Below are positions 23,001-38,000 of a stretch of DNA of 64,000 bases, one piece after another. Source of the DNA: an uncultured Clostridia bacterium (GTDB lineage: Bacteria; Bacillota; Clostridia; Christensenellales; UBA1242). The notes beneath the pieces were generated by a model, which saw only the letters and a list, made by a program, of their open reading frames with translations, was not told the origin of the DNA and did no database searches. The stretch is taken from contig CALWQM010000005.1 in assembly GCA_944383685.1 (NCBI GenBank), positions 1 through 64,000 on the forward strand. Reading direction: 5' to 3'. How positions within the stretch are numbered: position 1 is the stretch's first letter; every line of letters begins with the position of its first letter. A program made the position numbers and the translations under genes.

Positions 23001-26000
23001 TGTTAATACTGTTGAGGTTACACTCAAGGCAAATGACAGTGTTGGTTCAACAAGAATTGACAGTTTGCCAAATGGCGGAAAAGTTTATATCACTTATGAT
23101 AGTAAAAACATTTATAGCACAAGGGGTGGAGATGCTTATCCTTACACAGTAAATCCTGATAACCTCATTGAAAACTTGAAAGTTACAAGAAATGGTTATG
23201 AGTTCTTAGGATGGGCTTTGACTCCTGATGCAACTGCTGATGATTGCATAATTGGAAGCGACGGACTTTTGAAAGAAGTTTGGACAACAAACGGACAAGA
23301 TGGTTCAGTGCTTTATGCAATTTGGAAAGCAAACACAATTAAAGTTACTTTGAATATTGATGCTGAAACAACCTTAACTGACACAGAAGTTTATGTTGTT
23401 TTCGATAAGAATGTCATCTATGCTGACAATACTTTATCCACGACCTATGCTCCTGTTGCAACAAAACCTGGTTACACCTTTGACGGGTTCTATCAAGACG
23501 AAACACAAGTTATCAATGCTTCTGGAAAACTTGTAAGCAACTGGACATATAGTTACACTGACACTTCACTTGATGCTAAATTCACTGCAACTTCATACAC
23601 AATCACTTATGAAGGTGCAAATGGCACACCAAGTGTTAATTCTCAGCCATACACAACAGATAGTTCAGTTACACTTGCAACTGCAACAAGAACTGGTTAC
23701 ACCTTTGCTGGCTGGATTGTTAAAGAAAATGTTGTTGTTGATGGAGTGACAACTTGGACAAAAGATGAACAAATTTCATCTCCTGTTGACACAAGTGAAA
23801 GATATGGTGATGTTACTTTGGTTGCAACATGGACTGCAAACACTTACACAATTAAATATGATGCAAATGATGATGCTTTAATTGGAACAGCAACTGGCAC
23901 AACTCATGACACACCTGCAACTTATGACCAAAATGTTACACTTCAAATGAACGGATATACTTTAACTGGTTACAAGTTTAAAGAATGGAACACACAAGCA
24001 GATGGAAATGGAACATCTTACACACAAGGTCAAGCATTAACAAAACCTAACTTCTGCACAGGTGCAAGTGGAAACACTGAATTTACACTCTATGCAATTT
24101 GGGAAATTCAATCATATGAATTGACACTTGAAAAAGCAACAGGAATCGCTTCTGTTTCTGCAAAAGAAGTTGCTGGACAAGTGACAAAAGTTGAAGGAAG
24201 TGAAAATAAATATACAGTTGTTTATGGAACTGCTGTAACATTAAATTACACACTTGAAAGTGGATATAATTTTGACAAGTGGACAGTTACAACTGGCACT
24301 GCAACTATTAGTGATAATGTTTTAACAATGCCTGCTAACAATATCACTGTTACTGCTTATGCAAGAGCTATTGGTTACTACATCAACTATAATGGTAATG
24401 GTGGTCGAATCAATGGAGACACATCATATTCTGTAGCTGTTGATTATGCCCAAACAGTAAATATCTATGGTGCTGGCGAAGAAGCAAACACAATTTCAAG
24501 AACAGGTTACACATTTGCTGGTTGGAATACTCAAGAAAATGGAAGTGGAACCCCTTATACAGCTGGACAATCATACACACATGAAATAGTTGGAGATTTG
24601 ACATTGTTTGCACAATGGACAGCACTTAAATATGATGTTATCTATAATGCTGACAATGGTTTAGACGACAGTTACACACAAGTTGATGGTGCAACTTATG
24701 ATGCAAATTACACATTCCTTGCAAACACAGACACAAATCTTCAATTCAAGAAAACTGGTTATACCTTCCAAGGTTGGTCAACAACACAAGGTGCACCAGA
24801 AGTTGAATACAATGCTGGAGATTCAATTGTTTATACAACAGATGAAGATTTGACATTGTATGCTGTTTGGAAGGCTAACAACTATTCAATTGAATACAAT
24901 GCAAATGACACAAGTGGTTATTACTATGGCTCTGCCGCAGGTTCAACTCCATACACTTCTGCAACTTATGGCCAAGATGTTGAAATCCGTGCATGTGGCT
25001 ACACTTTAAGTGGTTACACATTTAAAGGATGGAACACACAAGCAGATGGAAATGGAACTTCTTATACACCAGGGCAAGAAGGAGTTAGAAACCTTAAAAC
25101 AGAAGAAGGGGAGGTTCTCACTCTCTATGCAATCTGGAATGCAAACCCATACACAATCACTGTGAAAGATACAGACACAGGTTCTGCAAATGAAAATAAG
25201 ATTATAGATGTTCATTATGCTGACATTTTAACAGCGGAAAACTTTATTGACAATGCAAGCACTTACACAAAGACAGGTTACACACTTTCTGGCTTCTTTG
25301 TTGAAGGCACAGAAGTTATGTTTGCTGCGGCAGATGGAACACTTGTTGAAAATGTTAAAACAACAACTGACATTATTAAAAATAGACAATATGTTTATGC
25401 TAATAACCTTGTTGTTGAAGCAAAATATAATGCAAACCCATATACAGTTAACTTCAATGTTAACGATAGACCTGATGATCCTAATGACCATCCAACAGTT
25501 GAAACTCCAAGCAAGACTGTTCATCAAGATGGAACATTTGACGAAGGTAACTTGTGGCCAACACCAGTGAACGAAGGTTATATCTTCTATGGCTGGTCAA
25601 CAAGAAATGATTACTATATGTATCTTGAAGAAGCATTTAGAACAAATTATTCTAAGTTTGCTGATGCTCTTAATGACACATATCTCTTTACAACTACAAT
25701 TGAAAGTGAAAATGAAGAGACACAAGAAAAAGAAAATGTTAAAGTTGTATTTATGAAAACTAATGCTCCAAGTGTGGATGAAGCAACTTCAATTGACGAA
25801 ATTTTGTGGAAAGTTACAGATATTAAAGGTGCGAGTGGCGAAGATGACCATGATTTCATTTTAGGTGATGAAGTTGTTGATGGAACAACATGGACAGATA
25901 ATACTCTTAACCTTTATGCAATGTGGGTAGGTAAAAACGATATTAAATATACAATTCTTTATCTTAAAGAAGAATTGGTATATAATCAAGATGCAACAGA

Positions 26001-29000
26001 ATTTACAGATATAGATCAATATCCTGATGAAGAAAATATGTTAGCTGTTGGTGACAGTGTTAACTATCAAGATCCTCATGCTACAGAAGAAAATAAAGAT
26101 GTGCCTAAGTTAACATATAAGGTAGAAAAAATTGATAAACCTGCAAATGCTATGACTGGTGATAATGTCTATAACTATATTGCTTCTCAAAATTATAGAG
26201 GTTTTAAATATTATGCTTATGAATATTATCAAGAAACTATAACTGGTGAAGGAAATACTGTAATTTATGTATTCTACACAAGAATAGCTTATGACCTTAA
26301 CTTGTCAACATCAAAGGGTATTGCAAGTGTTGGTGCAACCATAACAGGAAGCGAAACAGGTGCTGTTACGGAAGTTACTCCTGGAAAAGCTTATAAAGTT
26401 AAATATGGCGCAACTGTTACATTGAGTTATGTTAAAAGTGCAGGTTACACATTCAGCACATGGACACAAAATAAAAGTGATGTTGAAAAGGTTTCTGTAA
26501 GTGGAAATTCATTCGTTATGAATGCAGTTAACCCTGTTAACTTAACCGCTTATGCAACACCAAATGTTGATACTCAATTTATTGTTGAACATCATTTTGA
26601 ACAACTTGATGGAACACATAAGCAAAACACAGGCTTAAAGCCAAATGATGTTGAAAAAGGAACAACTGACACATCAATCACAGTTACAGGTTTTGTTGAC
26701 AACAGTATTACTGGCTTTACTTATGAATCAAGATATGAAACTGGTAAATATGTTGACGGAAGATGGACAAAGGATGAAGACTCTTCACTCAATATTGATG
26801 GCGACGGTTCAAAAGTTGTTAGATTGTTCTATTCAAGAAATGATTATGCTTTCACATTTAACAGTAATCAAGCAAATGGTTACAGTGATTTAAGTGTTAC
26901 TGTTGGAAGTGTAGACCAAGGTGATACTCTTGCAAATATCACTGTTCCTTATGAACAACAAGTAACAATTTCAGTTACTGTTAAAAATGGTTATACTTTT
27001 GAAGGATTTATTTCTTCAAACCCTGAACTTATTGCAAATGTAGATAAAGGCAACGAAGGAATTGTCAAAAGCGGTTCTACATACTCTTACACATTCACAA
27101 TGCCTGCTGACAACTTCACATTTACTGCAAACATTTCAAGAAATACAAACACCGCATTTACAATTAAATACATGTTTGAAAAATTAGACATTCAAGATTT
27201 AACTGGACACAACAAATATGAAGAATTGGGTGCACACCCAAGCACAACTGGACATGGAACAACAGAAGATGTTATCACTCTTGCTCATCTTGGAACACTT
27301 CCAACCGAAACAGGATTTACATATGTAAACTTTGGTTACTTAGAGGCTGATGGCTCATTCAGTCCTGTTTACATCAGTGGCGAAGGTGACAGCACGGTTT
27401 ATGTTTACTTTAATCGTAAGACTTACACAGGAACTGTAAATTATCTCTATGGTGCTGGCAGTATCCATGAAAATGATCAAATCAAGGCTTCAACTGTGAT
27501 TGAAGGAATGAGATTTGGTGAAAGACAACCTGTTTCTGTTGACCCAATCACAGGATACACTGCAAGTGACAATTCAGTTACTGTTGCAATCACAGAAGAT
27601 AAAGATTTCACATACAACGTTACATTCACACCAAACACTTACGATATCACATGGGATTTTGCTGGTGGACAAGGAAGTGCTGGTGCAGGAAATTACACAA
27701 TTGAAACTGCAATCACATTACCAACATTAACAAAAGCAGGTTATGTTTTTGGTGGTTACACTGTTGGCCTTGTTGGTGATGGTGAACATAGTTTTGTTGG
27801 AAATGAAACATTTAAAGATACTATTGCAGCAGGAAATTATGGCGACATTAAACTTACTGCAATTTGGGGTGAAATTGAAAATAATGTTAAATTTAAGCTC
27901 ACTAACTTAACATACACTGGTGAGGACGCTGTTCTTAGTGGTAATGAATACACTGCAACTCTTTCTGCAAACAAGGGATATAGTTTACCTGAAACAATTA
28001 AGGTTACTATTGGCGGAACAGAACAAACTGTTACTTATGACAAAGAAAGTGGAAAGATAACAATACCTGGCAACCTTGTTGTTGGAGATATTGTGATTAC
28101 CGCTGACGGTGTTGCAAATAGATATAAAGTTACACTTAACATCAATGATGCAAACTTCTTAAACGGTTCAACAAATGCTGTTACAACCGTTGAAAATGCA
28201 AGCATCAACAATGGTATTATTGAGCTTTGGGCTGTTTATAATGGAGATTACAACACTCTTTACACAACAAAAGATGGCAGTGTATCTATTGACCTTGACG
28301 CATTCACAAGCGAAACGTTGACAAGAACAGGTTATGATTTCACTGGTGAATGGCTTACTGCAAGATATACCGCAGACAATAAAGCAAGCGATGCTGTTCA
28401 AGTTACTGGTGACACTAAGTTTGCTCTTGACGAAGATACAACAGTGCTTTATGCTTACTGGACAACAAAGATTATCACTCTCACATTAACTGAAAACGAA
28501 GGCGAAACCGCAACCCATGATAAGGTTTACGTTCGTTATGATGGAAATGGAATTTATAGCGATGAAGATGCAACAAATCTTTGCAACCCAACAGCAACAA
28601 AGACTGGCTACACCTTCAATGGTTTCTATAATGCTGATACATTGATTATCACAAGCACAGGAACATTGAATGCTGCTCCTTGGAGAAATGGTGATGCTGA
28701 CATGACCTTGACAGCTGACTTCGACGCAACACCATACACTATCACATTTGTGGCAGATGGTGGAGCTGATGTTGAAGCAATGCCATACACAATTGAAAGC
28801 TTGGAAAGATTACCTTCAACCACAAAGAATGGTTATGATTTCTTAGGCTGGAAACCAACACAAAATGTTGGACCAATAAGTGACGGCTATGCTTGGCTTG
28901 CAAGCGAAACTTATGCAGCTGGCACTGCCCTTACTGGTAAATATGGCGATGTTACTTTGGTTGCTCAATGGAATCCAGTTGAATACACAATCACATATAA

Positions 29001-32000
29001 TGCTGGTCAAGTCGATGAACAAAATGTTGGTTCATTCACAGAAGATTACTTAGATAAGACAACTCAAAAATATACAATTGAAAGCACAGAAACAGTTTAT
29101 CCTGCAAGTGCTGTTGAATTACAAGGTTATAGATTCACAGGCTGGAAAGTTACAAGCGAATCACAAGGCAGTTGGACAAAAGATGCAATAATCACAGCTG
29201 ATTATGCACTTCTTAACAAGACTGGCAATGTGACCTTGACAGCTCAATGGGAAGCTCAACCAAACACAGTTACAATCAATGTGACAAATGCAACAGCAGA
29301 TTATGAACAAACTGTTTTGAGTGGCGAAGAATATACAGCAACAATCACTGTAAATGCTGGATATACTTTACCTACGGCTATCACAGTTAAGGTAAATGGA
29401 ACAGAAATTACACTCACAGAAGATTACACTTATGAACAAGCAACAGGAACAATCACAATTAAAGAGGGTGTTATCAACGGAAATGTTGAAATTACTGGCG
29501 CAAGTGTTGCAAACAAATATGATGTTACAATCACAGGACAAAATGGTCACGCACAAGTGAGTGCAACTAACGAAAATGATTACGATTATACAGTAAAATA
29601 TAATGCAACAACTGGTGTTAACTTCACAGTTTACGCGAAAGCAGATGCTGGTTACAGTGATGTTGAATTTACAGTGACAGCAGGAAGCGCAACAATTGGT
29701 GAAGTAACATTTAAAGATGGTGTTTATAGCGCAGAAGTATCTGGCTTTACAGCATCATTCACAATCACAGCAACAACAACTGCAAACACAAATAACGTTA
29801 TTTACACATTAAATAATGTTCAAAGAGATAGCGGTGCAGACAAAGTTGCAAGTGGTGAAGAATATAAAGGAAAGATTAGTGCAGTTAATGGTTACAGTAT
29901 TCCGTCCGCAATCACAATCAAGAACGGAACTGAAACATTAGAAGCAAACACACATTACACATATAGTGCAGAGACTGGTGAGTTTACAATCAATGCTGGT
30001 GTTATCACATCAACGGTTGAAATCATTGCAACAGGTGTGGCAAACAACTATCAAGTTACCTTCAACTTGAATGACTTTGCTTCAACACAAAATGGTTCAA
30101 CAAGTGTTGAAAGCGTGGTAGTTGGTGAGCAAAATATTGCAATCTCAAACGGAAGAATTTCTCTTTGGGTTAAATATGGCACTGATTACAACACACTTTA
30201 TATTGACGAACAAGGTTCAGCAAGTGTTACATTTGATGCTTTTGCAAGTGCAAGTGTAATCACAAGAAAAGGTTATGTATTTGGTGGCTTCTACACTGAA
30301 CAACTTGCTGTTGGTGCTTCAATAGAAGGCAAAACTGAGGTTAATGGAGATGATACATTTACAACCCCAAATAACACAACAGAAGTTTTCGCTTACTGGA
30401 CAGCAGGCACAGCAGAATATAAAGTTGAACACTACAAGATGAACTTGCAAGGAAATTATGACAGTGTTACACCAACAACTGAAACATTAAGTGCAACAAC
30501 TGACACAATGGTAACTCCTGCTGTTAAATCAACCGCTTTAAGCACTGATGAGTTCTATGGTTTCACTGCTCCTGAAACTCAAACAGTTAAGGTTGAAGCA
30601 AATGGCTCAACAGTTATCAAATATTACTACACAAGAAATGTTTACACATTATCTCTCACATTGGGTAATGGTGTGAAATCAGTCAGCGCAACTATCTCAA
30701 ATCCTGTTGCAACAGGTGGTGATGAATTAGGTGAAAATCAATATCATGTTTACTTTGGTGACAGTGTGACAATTGATGCTGTGGCAGAAGAGGGCTACAC
30801 ATTCAAAGGTGTTTGGACAAAGACAGAGTCAGGTTCTCCTGATATCACTGTTGGTCAAGATACAACCGAAGGAACATTCACATTAAATGTTGCTCAAAAT
30901 GTTGGATATCAAGCAGAAGCAACTGCAAATGAATATGAAGTAACCTTTGATGTAAATGGCGGTAACGCATTAGAAGAAGGACAAGACAAGAAGACTGTTA
31001 CATATAACCAAAAATATGGTGCACTTCCAACTCCAACAAGAGACGGTTTTGCATTCGGTGGCTGGTATGTTGAAGACCTTGATGATAATGCTCCTGTTGA
31101 AGGAAAAACATTAATCACAAGCGAAACAATTGTTTCAATCACTGGACCACAAACACTTTATGCTTATTGGACAGTTAATAATTATGACTTGACAGTTATC
31201 TATAAGTATGCTGACCAAGAAAAACCAGCAGCTGAAACTTTGGTTGTTAGCATGGCTTATGGTGCTGAAATCACAGAAGCAACCTTACAAATTCAAAAAA
31301 TTGAAGGTTACTCACATGATTATGTTGTTGGCGGAGGTATTTCACTTCCAACAACTATGCCAGTTGGTGGATTGACTGTTACAGTCACATACACACCAAA
31401 TGAACATAAAATCATATTAGTTCCAAATTATCCAGATTCTGCTTCTGCAAGCGAACCTGAAAATGTTGAAATTCCAACTGTTTACAATCAAAACATAGCA
31501 ATCACAACAATTAAAACTCTTGGTTGGACAGTTGCTGGATACACATTCCAAGGCTGGAAAGCAGCTGACGGACAAACTTATGCTGATGGTTACACATTTG
31601 CTCCATGGAATATTGATGCAGATTTGACTCTTGAAGCACAATGGCAAGCAAATACCGACACTACATTCACAGTTAACATCCACATGATGGGAACTGATGG
31701 AGAATATGATGTTGTTGAAACCCCAATGACTGGAACAACAGACAGCAAGATTGTATTCACATCAAATGAAACAACTCTCACAATCAATGGAACTTCTTAC
31801 ACATATCCAGGAATGAAATTCAATAGTGAAAAATCAACTGTAATCACAACTGAAATCTATATTTCTGGAAATGGTGACACTGAGTTTGATGTTTACTTCG
31901 ATAGAATGCAATTCACATTGACCTTAAATAAAGGAACTGGAATTGGCAGTGTAAGCATGACACCAGACCCAGTTGAAGGAAAATATTATTACGGACAAGA

Positions 32001-35000
32001 AGTTACAATCAATGCAGTTGTCAGTGAAGGTTACACATGGTCAACATGGAATGTTGCTGATGGTATTGCTCCAACAACAAAAGACCAAACAGGATTTGTT
32101 GGAACAACTCAAAATCAAACAATCATTATTGGTCTTGGAGATGTAACTTTACAGGCCGAGGCAACCATTAATTCTTACAAACTCTTTATTGACCCTAATG
32201 GTGGTAATTATGCCGGAATTGATGATGTTGATGAAACATCAGGTTTACAATATGTTGAAATGCCATATATGTCAACATATACTTTAAACAGACCTTCAAA
32301 AGATGGCTTTGACTTTGCTGGTTGGGCTCTTAAAGAAGGCAGCAAAGGAAATGTTGAATATGATGCCGAAACTGGCTGGGTATATACCTTTGGCGCAGGT
32401 GATGGCACAGTGATTGCTCAGTGGTCTGCAAATAGATATGAAGTTGTTATCAACCTTAATGACTTCTATAATGACAACGGAACAACCACAGCAGAAACTA
32501 CCTTAACAACCTTACCAAATGGCACTGAACTTAGCATTGTTGATGGCAAGATAACTCTTTACGCAACTTATGGACAAAAATATGACAAACTCTATATAAG
32601 CACTTCAAGTGATGAATATGTTTCAATTGCAGACTTCACTATAGACACTTTGACAAGAGATGGTTACACATTTGTTAACTTTACTGACAGTCAAGGTAAC
32701 CCTGTTACAGCTGATACAACTTGTGACGAAACATCAAGTGTTGAAATAAAAGCAAACTGGCAAGCAAAAGTTTACGACTTAACTGTTAATGTAAATAAAG
32801 CTGGAAAAGTTTCAGTTGCTGTTACTGGTGCAGCAGAAGAAGAGGGAGTTTACAAGGTAACATTCGACACTGAAATCACTCTCACTGCAACTCCAAGCGA
32901 AGGATATCACTTTGTTAACTACACTGCAACAAGTGAACTTTCACAAAATGCAACATATAAGTTTAGATACACAAATGTTGGACCTATGACAATTACTGCC
33001 AACGTTGCAAATAACACATACACAATCACATACAACAATAACGGCGGTTCCGGAACAATTGACCCAACAGATGCAACTTATGATGAAAATGTTACATTGT
33101 CAAGTGGTAAAGGATTTGTTAAGGCAGGCTACACACTTACTGGCTGGGCTTATGAAGAAGAAACTTATGAGCCAAGTGAAGAAGGTATATTCAACTTCAC
33201 AAGTGTCAATGGTGGTTCAGTTGAACTTAGGGCAATCTGGACAGCAAACACATATAATGTTAACTTTGTAACAAACGGCGGAACAGATATGAACCCAATG
33301 AATGGTGTTACTTATGATGTTCCAACAATGATAACAGAAAGCACAACAAAAGCTGGTTACAACTTCTTAGGCTACGCATTAACAAATGGCACAAGTGCAG
33401 AAGTGACAACAGTTACTGACGAAGATATCCAAGGTGCATCTTGCGCAGACTTAACTGAATACCTTGTTCAATTAGGTGAAGGCGGAATTTACTTATATGA
33501 TGAAAATTATTATGTGTTCAACCTTGCTGAAACTAATGGAGCAACAGTTCCAGTTTATGCAATTTGGACACCAGGAAAGGCTGATTATAAAGTTGAATAC
33601 TATCTTGAAGGGCTCACAGATAATGATTGGATTTTGGATACTGTTTTTGAGGAAGAAGGTATCACATTCACTCCAAATTCAACAACAATCAATGGAAATA
33701 CAGAATCATTAGTTACTATTGACGAAACTAAGACTTACACAGGCTTCACACTTGATAAATCTGTTGCAGGAACAAAGACAAGTGGTGAAGTTGCTGGTGA
33801 TGGTTCTCTTACACTCAGATTGTATTACAGAAGAAACACATACAGTGTTAATATTATCATTCCAGATTTGAGTGATGCTGAAAGAGGTGAAACTGGAATA
33901 ACAGGTGTTAACAGTGTTGACACAACTGGAACATATAAAGTTGAAAATAGATTCAAGTTCAACACAGAAGTAACTGTTTCCGCTGATATTAAAGCTGGAT
34001 ACACCTTCAACAATTATACTGTTACTGATGGCGAAGTTTACACAACAGGTGCAAGCTACACATTCACAATTAAAAATGACACTGAAATCACAATCAACCT
34101 TACTCGTGGAACATTTAATTACACAATCAACTACAAGTTCCAAAACCTTGAAGGAACAGCTTATGTTGATGATGAAAACTATGAATCAACCACATTAAGT
34201 GGACTTGTTGACAGCAAAGTGCTTTACAGTGACATTGCTGGAAAGATTGTTGAAGTTCCTGGATTCCTTTATGCAGGTTTCACAGAAAATGTAACTGTTA
34301 CAAGTGATGGCTTAGCAGAAGTTAATATCAATTATGATAGAGATTTCTTTGAAATTACATTGCAAACAACCACTGGTGTTGCAAGTTTAACTGCAACAGG
34401 TGACTATTGCACACCAAATGGAACAACAGAAGGAACAACAACTTATAGAGTTAAATTTGATTCAAGCGTGACACTTAATTATGTTCTTAACGCAGGTTAT
34501 GCATTCAAGTCTTGGAGTGAAACTCTTGTTCAAGTTGGAACAGACGCTGATGACAATGACTTGACCGGCTTTGGAACATTGACAATGCCAGCTGATGACC
34601 TTAACATTGTTGTTAACACAACTCCTGTTATTGTTGACTTCACATTAAATTACTTAGGTGAAGCATTCAAAGATTACGACCCAGAAAGTGGCAACTTTGA
34701 TGTGTTCACAGTAAGCCTTGGAACTGAAACAAAACAAGGTTACACAGACACTGAAATTGATGACATTAGAGATTATAATCCAAAAGATTTTGATGGATTT
34801 ACTCGTGCAACATTTGAAAGTGGCAAAAAGATTTCTGGTGACGGAACAACTGTTATCAATGTTTACTACACAAGAAACGACATTAACATTACTGTTGATT
34901 TAACAGAAGGAGTTGAGAGCATAACTTTAAATGTTAACGAAACAGATTACACATTAACAAAAGAATTTACTGCTGATGAAAGCATATCTATTAAGTATGA

Positions 35001-38000
35001 AGCAAAAGTTTATGTTTCATATACTCTTACTGATGATGCTGGATATAAATTTGTAAGCTTCAATGGTGTTCAAGTTAATGCAGATGAAAGCGAAAATTAC
35101 TTCACTGTTCCAAAAGATGCATTCACACTTTCAATCACAACTGAACCTAACGAATTTACAATCACATTCCAAGGAAATAACGGAACTTACACACCAAGTG
35201 AACCTGAACAAGACAATACTTACTACACACAAACTGGCGTTAAGTTTAACCGTGAAGTTACACTTATAGCAAACGAGTTCACAAGAGCTGGTTACGAATT
35301 CTTGGGCTGGGCAACATCACAAGAAAATGCTGATTCAAGAACTGTTGAATATACTGATGGTGAATCATTCATGTTCGACAATGCAGAAAATATGACTCTT
35401 TATGCTGTTTGGGGAAATAACACATACACAATCACCTATAATGGTAATGGCGGCTACATTGAACAAGAAGAAGGTGACCCAATTGTAACTTATCCTCATG
35501 GTGAAGAAGTTAACTATGATGAAGAGATCACACTTCTTGAAAATAGATTTGATAGAACTGGCTTCACATTTGTTGGTTGGTCAAGAAGTGATAAGACTCT
35601 TGACACAACAGGACTCACAAACAGCGATGGCACTTGGACTGCAATTAACCTTACAACAAAAGCAAACGAAAATGTTGTGCTTTATGCTTGGTGGGAAGAA
35701 AACACTTATACTCTTAAATACAACAGCAACTACTCACAATATAGCGACAACGAAGATGTTGAAATTGAAGATAAGGTTTACACTTACACAGAAAAATTCA
35801 ACGCACTTGCACATAGTGATGAAAAACTTAACTTTGCATTAACAGGTTACACATTTGCTGGCTGGAACAGAAAACCAGATGGCACAGGTGACAGTGTTAA
35901 CGCAGGAGAAGAACTTGAATCACTTACTGCAAAAGATAACGACACAGTTGTTCTCTATGCAATTTGGGAAGCAAACGAGTACACAATTGTGTTTGACGGC
36001 AATGGTGCAACAAGTGGAAATATGGACTCTGTAACTGCAACATATGACACACCTTATGCAATTGCAGCAAACGGATTTAATAAGACTGCTTATGACTTCA
36101 ATGGTTGGAGTTTGAGTAATGACAATGTTTCAGTTGTTAAAAATGTTGACAGCTTAGATGAAATCACAACAAGCGGAATTTACTACTTGACAACAACAGG
36201 AACATACTATGTTTACAACTTAGCAACTGGCGAAACTGATGACACATCAAAGACAATTTATGTGGCATGGCTTGCTCATACTTACACAATCACTTATATG
36301 GCAAACGGCGGAACTTTTGACGAAATCTTAACAGCTGAAAGCACTTATGAAAAGACCTTCACAATTGAGGATACAGTGACATTTGTTTCTGGTGATGAGC
36401 TTACTCTTGAAGGTTACACGCTTGTTGGTTATTCACTTTCAAACATCAATGGTAACTGGACTGATAAGTTTAGTGGTGATATCACTTTAAGTGCAACACC
36501 AAGTGTTACAGGTGTTTACGGAAATGTTACTTTAACCGCAATTTGGAGAATTAATTCTTACAATCTCACAATCACATATAAGTATGGCGCAAACGGAAAT
36601 GATAAAGATGAAACAGAAGCTTATGACGAGTTCACAAGCCAAGTTGAATTTAATGCTTCATATAATCAACCATCTCCAAGCATTAATGGATATACTGCTG
36701 ACCAACTTACTGTTTCTGGAACAATGCCTGCTCATGATGTTGAGGTTGAAGTTCTTTACACAGCTAATGTTTACACATTAACCTTTAACTATATGGACAC
36801 AACTGGAACAGGTGATGTTGACAAGTTTGAATACGATAAAGTTAAAGTTAAATATGATGCTAAATACGAAACAGCTTACGTTGAAGGACAAGAAGGCAAA
36901 CCAGTTGGACTTGGTGCTCCAACAAGAGAAGGATACACCTTTGCTGGTTGGTATACTGACAGCAAGTATAGCGCTGGAACATTGATTACAGATGATGATG
37001 TTGTTTCAATTTTGAGAGATACAGAAATCTTTGCAAGATGGACTCCAAATGCTGACACAGCATACACAGTTGAATATTACTTTGAAAGCCTTGACAGTGC
37101 TGAAAACTTTGAAATTGATGCATCTTACACAAAGACTGGCACAGGAACAACAGACACTGCAATCACTGAAACAATGGTTAAAACCTTAACAAGCGGACAA
37201 TGGCCAACAAAGACAGGCTTCACATACAGCCGTAACAGTTTGAACAACACCACAATTAATGCTGATGGTTCAACTGTTGTTAAAGTTTACTATTCAAGAG
37301 ATTATAACACTTTAACTCTCAATTCAACTGATGGAATAGACTCCTTTGTTGCATCTGCAAATAAAGTGGCAGAAGGACAACAAGATACTTTCTACATCAC
37401 AGGCTCTGGCAACACTTACCGTGTAAGATATGGCAGTGAAATTAAACTTACTTACACAATAAGCGACAAAGGGTATAGATTTGTTAATTACACTGCAACA
37501 GGAATTGATGCTGAACAAGACATTGATGACAACGGTGTGTTCACAATGGTTGACAGCAACATCCAAATCACTGCAAACGCAGAAGCAAAAGAATTTACAA
37601 TTATCTTCCATAAGAATGATGGTGCTAAGCCAGAAGAAACCACAACTCAAACTGCAACTTATAGGGAAACAGTTAAATTAAATAACAACACCTTTGAACG
37701 TGCTGGTTATGGTTTTGCAGGTTGGGCAAGAAGTCCAGAATCAACCGAAGTTGCTTATGCAAATGGTGCTGATTTCACACTTAGCTCAAATTATGCAACC
37801 GAATATAACTTATATGCAATCTGGACAGCGGATGCAATAAGCTTTACTATTGATGCTGGCACAGGAATTATCAAGGAAAATATTGTTCTTAAAGTTAACG
37901 GTGAAGTTAAAGATGTTAACACTGCAACTTTGAGATATGAAGACAATGTTGAAATTGATGTTTCAGGTGCAATTAAGAATGGTTATGATTTTGAATCAAT

